Source: Sanderia malayensis
Taxonomy: Eukaryota > Cnidaria > Scyphozoa > Semaeostomeae > Pelagiidae
Direction of reading: 5' to 3'
DNA length: 64,000 bases
Assembly: GCA_013076295.1 (NCBI GenBank)
Contig: RQOL01000899.1
Span: 1 to 64,000, forward strand
The translations under genes and the position numbers were made by a program. Below are positions 55,313-64,000 of this stretch, piece by piece (position 1 is the first letter of the stretch; each line of letters begins with the position of its first letter). The notes beneath the pieces were generated by a model. The model saw nothing but the letters and a program-made list of their open reading frames with translations. It searched no databases and was not told where the DNA came from.

Positions 55313-56412
55313 ATGGAGATAAAAGATGTTGGTGGTGATGGGAACTGTTTTTTTCGAGCAATCTCTCATCAGCTTTTTGGCACACCTGATCATCATCTGC
55401 ATGTTAGAACTGCTGGTGTTAATTATATTTCAAAATTTCCAGAGCAATTCATTGAAAGCATATCAACACCATTTGCAACATACAAACAAAATATGGCAAA
55501 GCCTGGTACATGGTGTGACCATGTAATAATTCAAGCAGTACCAAACACGGTAAATTGTATTATCCACATTGTTGAATCTATGCCAGGCTTTTCTGGTAAC
55601 ACTATTATTAATCCTCATTCTTCCAACGAAAATGCAACTTCAAAAATTCTTTACATTGGACACTTAGATGAATATCATTATGTTTCTACATTATCAAAAA
55701 GAACATCTTTTAATAATACTCAGGAGAATGCACCAAATTCAAGCACCTTAAATTCTATTTTGAAACAAGCAGTCAAGATAAAGGAATTTAACTCAAAAAG
55801 CAAAAAAAGGAAGAGCAGCAATGTCATTGATACAGAAGCAAAAAAGTTTAAATATAAAATATGCATTTCTGAAAAAAATGGTAGTACTTGTAGAATTTAC
55901 CAGGATTTGATTGACAAGTTTCATATGATGATTGCAGTAGGACCAGAATATATCTGTACATGTTGTGATCAATTGTGGTTTAGATGTAGTGTTGTGCGCT
56001 CCCTTGATGAGACATACAAAGGGTTCACTGATAAAAGTGTGTTAAAAAGTTGTATCACTAACACAAAGAGTGTTGATGGAAATGAGTGGATATGCCATAC
56101 TTGTCACAAATATCTTCTAAATGGGAAAATACCACCATGTGCAAAAGCCAATAAAATGGAATTTCCAAAAAAAGGAGATATTCTTGACCTAACATCACTT
56201 GAAGAAAGGTTGTTTCGCCACGTATTCCATTTATGCAAATTCGAGAACTCCCAAGAGGAAGGCAACTGAGCATCCATGGTAATGTTGTCAATGTCCCAGT
56301 AGATGTAAACACAACTGTAAATCTTTTGCCAAGATGTTTGCCAGATACAGAAACTATTGCTGTGAAACTGAAGCGTCGGATGGAATATAAACACCATTAC
56401 AGTTTTCAAAGT
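55313..56412 (+). pseudogene. Helitron protein N-terminal part: OTU protease and DUF6570-like region
   Basis: The first ATG in frame is 55313 (MEIKDVGGDGNCFFRAIS). The catalytic Cys of the OTU deubiquitinase-like domain is in GDGNCFF and the His in HLDEYHYVST (about 55670). A basic linker (SKSKKRKSSN) follows, then cysteine pairs (YICTCCDQLWF; WICHTCHKYLLNGKIPPC) and LDLTSLEERL. A one-base loss near 56212 shifts the frame; the following part (MQIRELPRGRQLSIHGNVVN, VKLKRRMEYKHHY) ends at 56412, where the ISL2EU element begins. OTU domains are found in several animal Helitrons; their role is unproven. Confidence 0.75.
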
Positions 56413-56595
56413 ATTCTCCGATCCGAGAATAGGGCCCAGGCCGCACATTGTTGCTCAGCAACAACAGCTGCAGTGAAAACAATCCGAACTTTCTGTGCAT
56501 GGCCTACGTATCGAGATTAGACAGCATGGTTAATCCAGTTTATAATACGTTTATAAGGTATTCTATATTTATTAGCCAGTTTATTTCCGTTCATC

Positions 56596-58377
56596 ATGGC
56601 ATCATACAACATCAAATCGTTGGATGGAGAAGCAAAACAGCGTTATGTGAGTAAATTAAGGATGATCGAAATTGATGTATGCCCGTACATGATACCAGCA
56701 GATATTTGGATGAATGACCCTACTTGCTGGCCTCCTTTAGAGTGGCCAGAAGTGTATAGTTATCTTGTTGAAACCCCAGGTGTTTTTACAAGAGAGGCAA
56801 TGAAAAACAGAAAAAGCTTGGAAGCTTATAACCAGTTCATCAGCGGTTGGGTTAGGACAATTTATGCCTACAAGAAGCACGAGAAGTCGCAGTTCATGGT
56901 GCTTAAAGCCGAAGTAACACCATCCCAAAGGTTGAATGAAGAACCACACGAGGCATGGGTTGCACTTTTAATAAATGAAGCTTCCGTACTTACAGCCCAT
57001 TGTTCGTGTATGGCTGGCCTAGGTGAATCTTGTTCACATATAGCGGCCTTACTTTTTGAAGTGGAGGCAGCTGTTTGCTCTAGTTTCACCAGAAAAACAT
57101 GTACCGAGGAAGCATGCAAATGGAATGCCGATTTTATTAAAAAAATTGAGCCTGCAGAGATTTCCAAAATGAAATTTTATTCACAGGCAGCTGTAGACCG
57201 ATATGATGCAAATAGCCATAAGAGGTCTGCAACAGCATTTCCTGGAATAATGATCGAAACTACAGAAAATGAGCAGCATGAATTTCTTCACCGGCTACAG
57301 CAACAGGCATCCAAACCAGTCGTCTTACATACATTTTCTGAGCACTACAAAAGTTTTGTACCGACTTTCCATCCTCCAAAAAGGGGCAAGATGCCCATAT
57401 ATCTCAGAGAATTTTATTCTGCAGAGAATGCTCAGAAGACTGACATTGAACTGCAACATTTTGGGGTGGAGTTAATTAAATTAATGAAAGTAACTCAAGC
57501 TGACATTGAATATGTTGAAAGTATAACTAGAAGGCAGTCAAAGAGCATATTTTGGCATCAAGTGAGAACTGGACGAATAACTGCATCAGGAGCTCACTTA
57601 GTATTGCACACAAATTTTGAAAAGCCAGCACAGTCAATTATCAAAGGTATTTGTAAAGAACCAAATATGACCTCAACTTCTGTCCCAGCCCTAAATTGGG
57701 GGACCATCAATGAAAAAAATGCCTTGAAAGATTTTGAAATGATCCTAGCCACCTCGCATGACAATTTCCAAATATGTCCATCTGGCTTTGTCATTAGCAG
57801 AGAAATGCCTTTCATTGGTGCTTCACCTGATGGTATTTTTAAATGCAAATGCCATAACATTACCAAACTTATTGAAGTAAAATGCCCATACTCAAAAAGA
57901 GAAACACAGTCTGTAGAGGAAGCTTTACAAGATCCTTCTTTCTGCCTGTCAGAAGATAAGAAACTTAAAACAGGGCACAAGTACTACACACAAGTACAAA
58001 TGCAATTGCACATTTGTCAGGAAAAAGAATGTGATTTTGTTGTATGGACCCCCAAATGGTGTTTCTGGACCACAGTTTGTGTGGATGATGAATTCATAAA
58101 ATCATCAGTTCCTGTATTGGCAAAGTTTTATAGAAGATATGCTGTTCCTGAGCTTTTAACCAGAGAAAGTGAAAGGGCTTCTAGTGACACTGGCTTCAAA
58201 CTTATTGATGAAAAACTATATTGTTACTGCCAAAGGAAAGAGGGTGACAGTAATGAAAAATGGATTGGCTGTGATTCAGCCAATTGTAAATTTGAATGGT
58301 TCCATTTGTCTTGTGTCAAAATGAAGAGAGTTCCAAAGAAATCCTGGTACTGTCCAGACTGCAGAAAAAAGAAATGA
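56596..58377 (+). CDS. ISL2EU accessory protein: SWIM finger, YqaJ nuclease, PHD finger; intact
   Basis: This is a 593-codon open frame from ATG 56596. A SWIM finger (CSCMAGLGESCSH) lies at about residues 137-149. The YqaJ lambda-exonuclease-like recombinase domain spans about residues 310-510: GRITASGAHL, WGTINEKNALKDF (acidic residue), FIGASPDGIF (catalytic Asp) and LIEVKCPYS (E-x-K). The C-terminus is a C4HC3 PHD finger (CYCQRKEG, WIGCD, WFHLSCV, WYCPDC), which in other proteins reads histone H3 tails and could guide integration. YqaJ proteins accompany ISL2EU transposases. The gene is intact, unlike most of its neighbours. Confidence 0.85.
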   Translation: MASYNIKSLDGEAKQRYVSKLRMIEIDVCPYMIPADIWMNDPTCWPPLEWPEVYSYLVETPGVFTREAMKNRKSLEAYNQFISGWVRTIYAYKKHEKSQFMVLKAEVTPSQRLNEEPHEAWVALLINEASVLTAHCSCMAGLGESCSHIAALLFEVEAAVCSSFTRKTCTEEACKWNADFIKKIEPAEISKMKFYSQAAVDRYDANSHKRSATAFPGIMIETTENEQHEFLHRLQQQASKPVVLHTFSEHYKSFVPTFHPPKRGKMPIYLREFYSAENAQKTDIELQHFGVELIKLMKVTQADIEYVESITRRQSKSIFWHQVRTGRITASGAHLVLHTNFEKPAQSIIKGICKEPNMTSTSVPALNWGTINEKNALKDFEMILATSHDNFQICPSGFVISREMPFIGASPDGIFKCKCHNITKLIEVKCPYSKRETQSVEEALQDPSFCLSEDKKLKTGHKYYTQVQMQLHICQEKECDFVVWTPKWCFWTTVCVDDEFIKSSVPVLAKFYRRYAVPELLTRESERASSDTGFKLIDEKLYCYCQRKEGDSNEKWIGCDSANCKFEWFHLSCVKMKRVPKKSWYCPDCRKKK

Positions 58378-58434
58378 GAAGGAAATCTATGAAAAATAAC
58401 AAATTGTAAAACAGCCTGAATTTAGAATTGATTT

Positions 58435-60053
58435 TTATGCTTTATTTTTATCCTCATTGTACACAATACCAGTACTTAAATTACACAGAGCTGCACATAC
58501 TGTAAAGAGTCTATCTATTCCTGAAACATCCAGTTCATTTGCTTCATCTGATAAAGACTTGACCAGCGTAGTTGAAAGAGTCCCATCCAAAATTCTATAT
58601 CTGTTCTTTACCAAACCAATCACTCTTTCAATATGAATTCTAATGGATGCAATTTGTCGCGAAGTTTCCACTTCTCTGGCTGACAGCTGCTTTTTACCTT
58701 TAGTAAAACTTGGAGTGATTAGTTCAGCTCCACACCCTGCGGCAAACTCATCAACAAGAGTGAACCCTCGGTCTGCTAAAACTTGATCACCAACAGTGTG
58801 GTAATAACTGATGAACCCACTATTTTTTACAAGTTCCACATCAGAAACTCTTCCACCCCATGCTTTTGAAATAAAAGAAATAGCCCCAAGAGGAGTGCAA
58901 GCAATGAAGAATTTGACTGTTGAATGCTTCTTATAGTTGGAGTATACTTGAGCGCGGGCTTTAAGATTTTTTGGTCTGTCAATAAAAATTTCTGTGCAGT
59001 CAATTATATGTGTCAATCTGGGGAAGTACTGAGCAAATACATGTGGCAATGTTTCTCTTGAAGCATCATGATCTGGTGATTTAATCAAGAATTTCAGTTT
59101 GTAATACATTAAGTGTATCCATCGCTTAAAAATATCATGGGCACTGCTTTTTGGGCAATTAAATTGATCACCCAGGTTTTCAAACTGAATGTCTAAACGA
59201 AGTTTTACCAATGTCATCAAGAGCTGATCTTTGAAATGCATTTTGCTGCGACTTTTGTCAGGTAATGAGTGTTCTAGGAAACTGAACAAAATATCAAGTG
59301 TTGCTGATGTTAATCCTGTGTAATACTGTGAACTTGTCTTCAGACCTTAACTTCAAGCTGTCATATGACAGAAATCTCTTTTTAGCATCTTGAATCATTG
59401 CTAGAGCCTTATCTCTCTCCTCCCTCAAGTTATTCATTTCAAACATCAGTTCAGATATTTCTACTTCATGTGAACTTTCAGGTGCCACATTGACTGGCAA
59501 GTCTTCCTCTGCCACCTTTTCAGCTGAAGAGTTCTCAGCTATGGCTTCTGTGGTAATTGGCTCCTTTGGCTCTTTACATGCAGCGATGCTCTCATTGTTG
59601 ATTTTTCTTCTTTTCTGAGCTGAGTTGAAACGTTCAACTTTTCTTTTCTGTTTTTCTGGATTACTTTGAACGTATATGAACAAAGATGGTACATGGTCTG
59701 GATGACTTCGGTCTTTCCGATTAGGTTGACCTGTGAAAAATTGTACTGTTAATAAACAGATTTGCTCATTTTATATAGGCTGCAGAACTGTTTTGCTAAA
59801 TATCATCATTAATATGAATCATTAATATGTTTGAAGTCGAACCTGATAACTTACCAGTAACGAAATGATGTCCGCAGATGCATACATTTTTTCCTTTGGG
59901 GCACCATAGACTGCCATCAACGTTCTTTCTTTTACAGGCATTTATCCATTTTTGTCGCAACTCTGGGTCATTATTTGGAAATCTAAAAAATCCTGGTTTA
60001 TTTTCCATCTTGTTATGATTAGTACATCCATAGGCAGCACAGGTAAGCGGCAT
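58435..60053 (-). pseudogene. ISL2EU transposase: THAP domain plus DDE_Tnp_4, one frameshift
   Basis: Exon 1 (60053-59855) starts MPLTCAAYGCTN and holds the THAP finger (C-x4-C, FFRFP, WINACKRK, CICGHHF). Intron 59854-59731 has GTAAGT and CACAG borders and joins in phase to a DHVPSLF segment, the usual end of a THAP domain. A coiled coil follows (VEISELMFEMNNLREERDKA). Near 59330-59345 one base shift separates this from the catalytic part (59320-58435), which has ISL2EU/IS5-type triad residues: HIIDCTEIFI (Asp), VLADRGFTL (Asp) and HIERVIGLVKNRYRIL (Glu). The transposase cuts and pastes the element into AT sites. The shift could be a sequencing error, as the rest is clean. Confidence 0.85.
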
Positions 60054-60196
60054 TTTACACGTTCAAAAGTGGACAGCTTTCTCTTCTAATTTGTGATCCT
60101 GCAGTGAAACGGCCTAAATCGACAATGTTGTTTTCACTGCAGCAACAAGCGCATGCGTAAATTGGTCGCCCGTGACGTCAACTCGGATCGGAGAAT

Positions 60197-63100
60197 AAGA
60201 CCAACTAGGGTTTTTATGGCAGCTGAATATCTTACCAGAACCAGTGAGCTGTTTAGATCTCAAGGTGTACAAATATGCCCTGGTTGGTTAGACAATTTCT
60301 CATCATTGCCTCAATCGGATTTGTCAAGTTTCCTTTGTGAGGATTTTCAGGAAACAAATAAAGGAAGAATGAAGCAAGGTGAAGAAGACATAAAAAATAA
60401 GGTTTCTCATTGCAATTCAGATAACAAAACTCTTGAAAATGAAGGAAATGATATGTGGTGTGAGACAGAAGAAAGAGTTGCTGCAAATATGGATACATTG
60501 TTAGAGTCACCTGAACCTTTGCAGATTGCTGACCATATCATAAATTTAGCACCAGGCGAAGCAAGTAAGCCTTTAGGATTATTTATTGACAAAGATGCAG
60601 AATATTTATCTTTTCCAACTTTATTTTGTGGACAGCGCAGGTATGAAAACCATGAAAGAATGGTTGCAGTACATTATAGTACAATATGTAAATGGGAGCT
60701 TCGCAGTAAAGACAGGAGGGTTGCTCAATGTGTTCCTAACATTTTTTTCAAATTAAAAAAATTGCAAATAAAAAGGATTCAAGATACTGCAGCACTATCA
60801 TTGCGTAAATGTAAGACAAAAGGGAAGAAATACACAGCAGGTGATCTAAAATCTCAGAGTGCACAAAATAGCATAATTCACTTGAATGAAGGATTTAGAG
60901 TTCTACGCAACATACGGGGTTCACCACCATATTTTGAAAAATGTAAAAAGGACTTATTTGCAATGATCAGACAGCTTGGAAAACCAACATGGTTTTGCTC
61001 TCTTTCTGCAGCAGAAACAAGATGGAAACATTTGCTGAAAATTTTGGGAAGACTTTTAGAAAACAAGGATCTCACAGATAGTGATGTTGAAAATATGACA
61101 TGGCAAGAAAAATCAGATTTGATCCAAAAAGACCCAGTATCCTGTGCAAGGAATTTTGATCATATGGTGCAGTTGTTTTTCAACAATTTTTTAAAAAGTA
61201 AGGAAATGCCTCTTGGAGAGATTCAAGATTATTTTTATCGTGTTGAGTTTCAGCAACGTGGTTCACCTCATATACATGTTTTGCTGTGGATAAAGGATGC
61301 ACCTGAATATGGCAAAGATCCTGTGCAAAATATCATCAGCTTTGTTGATCAGTATGTAACCTGCAGTGCTAATGACAAGAATATTGATGAAGATCTTTTG
61401 AACTTGCAAACCCATAGGCATGCAAAATCATGTAGAAAGAAGGGGAAAGACATTTGCCGTTTTAGTTTTCCTGTACCTCCAATGCAAGAAACTGTTTTGC
61501 TTAAACCAATTGATGTTTCAGAATTTAGCAATGAAGATCTCCAGAAAATTAAGGAAAATGCATCAAAGCTGCAATCAGTTCTGAATGATATGAAATATGG
61601 ATTGAATATTTCTTTTCAACAATTTTTGGATTTGTTAAATTTCACAGATACACAATATATACTAGCAGTCAGATTTATGCTGAAGAGGGAAACATTGTGT
61701 TTTAGGCGAACACCCAGTGAAATACGCATAAATAGCTATAATCCAAATATCTTAAAAGCTTGGATGGCAAATCTTGATTTACAATATGTTCTTGATCCAT
61801 ACGCATGTGCTGTTTATATCTTGGCCTATATTACTAAGGGGCAAAGGGGCATGAGCAAGCTTCTTGAACGAGCATGTGAACAGGCTAGAAGTGGAGATAC
61901 TACAATAATTAATCAGGTCAGACACATTGGCAATAAGTTTCTCAATGCAGTTGAAGTCAGTGCTCAGGAAGCTGTTTATCATGTGCTGCAATTACCATTA
62001 AAACGCTCCTCTCGGGCAGTTCAGTTTATAAATACTTCAGAACCAAGTGAACGATGTTTTTTGTTGAAGTCTTCTATTAAACTTAATGAATTGCCTGACA
62101 ACTCATTGGATATTGAATCCGATAACCTCCTGAAAAGATATCAAAGAAGGCCACATTTTTTGGAGGATACATGTCTTGCTGATTTTGTGGCATGGTATAC
62201 CTGCAAACCACACAGCAAAACAAGAATCAATGCAAATAGAAACAAGGTCAAATTACCTTTTCTTCCAGAAACTAGCATTGATGATGACTCTGCAGATGAT
62301 CTTGATTCATTTAAAGATGATACAGAGCTTGACTATTCCATTGCAACTAAAGGGAACCTAAAGCTACTCAAACGGAAGACGCCAAGGATAATTCGTTCTG
62401 TTCGCTTTAACAAAAAAGTTGACTCAGAAAATTTTTACAGAGAACAGTTGGTGTTATATTTGCCATGGAGAGATGAAGAAAATGACATTATCCTTGGGTG
62501 CCACAGATACGAAGAACGCTATAATGAAGCAGAAGTGTTGGTTATTGAAAATAGCAAAAATTATGAAAAACATTCATCCATACTTCATTGTTTATCAGAG
62601 GAAATGATTCAACAAACTGATAAATGCCATGGTAGTGTTGCTCCAAATTCACAACATTCAAATGGTGCAGATAGCAATGAATTATTTCAGGAGCATGGCT
62701 CATTTGACTGTTTTTCTCCAGGGTCAGGTGCACATTCCCAATATGATATCATAGATGACATTGGAATATTTCCAAGAAGTTGTGAAGAACAGGCTTTGAC
62801 ATCTAACTCAATGAATGAAAACGAGTTTAGAAAGCTTATGCAGTCATTGAACACAGAGCAGATCCGATTTTTTTACCACGTTCTCCACAGCATTAAAGTT
62901 AGTGAGCAGCCACTGACATTATTTTTAAGTGGCGGTGCAGGTGTTGGAAAAAGTTGGTTACTAAATGCAATGTATGAAGCAGTGTCCAAATATTTAAATG
63001 GTCTTGCTGGAGAAGACCCTGACACCATAAAAGTTTTGAAAGTTGCACCAACAGGAAAGGCTGCATTCAATATCAAAGGACATACAGTGCATTCTGCTTT

Positions 63101-64000
63101 TGCTGTTCCAGCAAGTCAAGGATTTCATTACATTCCTCTCAATAGTGACACACTTAACACTATGAGAATGAAATTTAGATCGCTAAAATTAGTTTTTATT
63201 GATGAAATATCAATGGTAGGAAATGGTATGTTTAACTTTCTTGACATGCGACTGCAGCAAATAATGGGATCCCAACAACCATTTGGAGGTATTAGTATCA
63301 TAGCTGTTGGAGATCTTTTTCAACTGCAACCTGTAATGGACAGATGGATTTTTGACACTGGTAAAATACCTTATGCACCTATTATTCCCAACCAATGGCA
63401 GCATCAATTTTGTATGTATGAGCTAACTGAAGTCATGAGACAAAAAGAAGATGCACAATTTGCAAATCTTCTGAACCGTCTAAGGGAAGGTCACCATACA
63501 CAGAGTGATATAAATGTTGTTAAGTCCAGAATGCTACCACCAATGTATCACTTGAATAATGTAACACATTTATTCTTCACAAATGCCATGGTAAACAACC
63601 ATAATGATTCAGTTTATGAAACATCAAAATACAACAAGATTGTTGTTAAGGCAATCAACATTGTGATTGGAGGTATCTCTGATGATGAGGAACAAAAAAT
63701 TAAACAAAAAATTCCAACTGATCCAAAGAAAACAATGGGACTTTTTTCTTTATTGCCATTAATTGAAGCAGGTAAATATGATTTGACAGGGAACATTGCA
63801 ACTACTGATGGGATGACAAATTGAGCTGAATGTGTTGTTCACAAGATTGATTACAGAATTGCAACATCTTCAAGACCCAGTATTGTATGGGTTGAGTTTC
63901 AGAAGAAAGACATTGGCAGGGAATGTAGAAGGAAATACCAACATCTTTTTACAACTCCAACAGCAAATAATTGGACACCAATTATTGAAATTTCTCGCCA
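60197..64000 (+). pseudogene. Helitron Rep/PIF1 helicase protein, C-terminal part
   Basis: The frame continues from the N-terminal part after conceptual removal of ISL2EU (RPTRVFMAAEYL...). The HUH endonuclease motif is SPHIHVLLW (61265-61290), and the twin tyrosines are in YILAYITKG (about 61815). The PIF1-type SF1B helicase has GGAGVGKSWLL (Walker A, about 62930), VFIDEISMVG (Walker B, about 63197) and QQPFGGISIIAVGDLFQLQPV. At 63822-63824 TGA replaces a codon inside DGMTN-AECVVHKID; coding then continues in the same frame to the window end. Rep nicks and joins single strands for rolling-circle transposition while the helicase unwinds. The 44 in-frame codons before 60197 belong to ISL2EU. 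Confidence 0.85.

Larger units (their letters stand above)
56415..60194. mobile_element. ISL2EU DNA transposon, complete, inserted in the Helitron
   Basis: Ends TCTCCGATCCGAG (56415-56427) and its complement (60182-60194) are perfect 13-bp inverted repeats, flanked by AT at 56413-56414 and 60195-60196. Less perfect similarity continues inward (GTTGCTGCAGTGAAAACA blocks). The 3780-bp body carries a YqaJ gene (+) and a THAP/DDE transposase gene (-), convergent, which is the published ISL2EU composition. Confidence 0.9.
55270..64000 (+). mobile_element. Helitron (OTU - DUF6570-like - Rep - PIF1 type), interrupted, runs off the window
   Basis: Domains in order are OTU protease (about 55313-55720), cysteine-rich DUF6570-like region (about 55860-56412 and resuming at 60197), HUH/Y2 Rep (about 61200-61850) and PIF1-like helicase (62830 to the edge). 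The ends (5' TC, 3' hairpin and CTRR) are not visible. The element contains an ISL2EU insertion, a frameshift near 56212 and a nonsense codon at 63822. Confidence 0.85.

Overview
The window reads as metazoan nuclear DNA, most likely from a cnidarian (sea anemone, coral or hydrozoan type). It is AT-rich, carries spliced genes with GT/AG junctions, and its recognisable proteins (DUF6589, RecQ-like helicase, P2X7 'ballast' domain, THAP, KDZ/HMGXB3-type and OTU-Helitron proteins) are families I associate with cnidarian genomes. A sponge or lophotrochozoan is not excluded. No intact single-copy host gene was recognised; almost everything is mobile DNA, often nested.

Layout. 0-2.7 kb: SWIM zinc-finger and KDZ-like fragments. 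2.7-7.6 kb: a CR1-like LINE on the minus strand, split by a short hAT element. 9.3-15.2 kb: a 5.9-kb element with 105-bp inverted terminal repeats carrying a DUF6589 gene (+) and a convergent RecQ-like helicase (-), both decayed. 15.6-18 kb: a KDZ-like fragment and a second LINE. 18.3-22.6 kb: tandem repeats and an unidentified multi-exon gene. 23.1-25.9 kb: a convergent THAP / P2X7-ballast gene pair between degenerate inverted ends. 28.0-37.3 kb: a near-perfect inverted duplication (3195-bp arms, 2.4-kb loop) of a Penelope-like element and its flank, with another Penelope-like element in the loop; hammerhead ribozyme motifs are readable in both. 38.6-43.5 kb: minisatellites and a 181-bp tandem repeat with splice-site-like borders.

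46.1-54.3 kb: a decayed Maverick/Polinton. On the plus strand are two penton-like minor capsid ORFs, a pX-like basic protein, the double-jelly-roll major capsid protein and an adenain-like protease; on the minus strand is a B-family DNA polymerase with most of its catalytic core deleted. Gene joints on the plus strand overlap by 1-8 bases (several ATGA). The divergent promoter between polymerase and the small right-hand ORFs contains dense heat-shock-element arrays next to a TATA box. 54.4-55.2 kb: a two-exon RING-like gene fragment. 55.3-64 kb: a Helitron (OTU, DUF6570-like, HUH Rep, PIF1 helicase) running off the right edge, interrupted by a complete ISL2EU transposon at 56415-60194 whose AT target duplication restores the Helitron reading frame on conceptual removal.

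The most interesting candidates for undescribed systems are the DUF6589-RecQ element, the THAP/P2X7-ballast pair, and the heat-shock-type promoter with overlapping cistrons in the Polinton. All homology statements come from reading the proteins by eye, not from searches.
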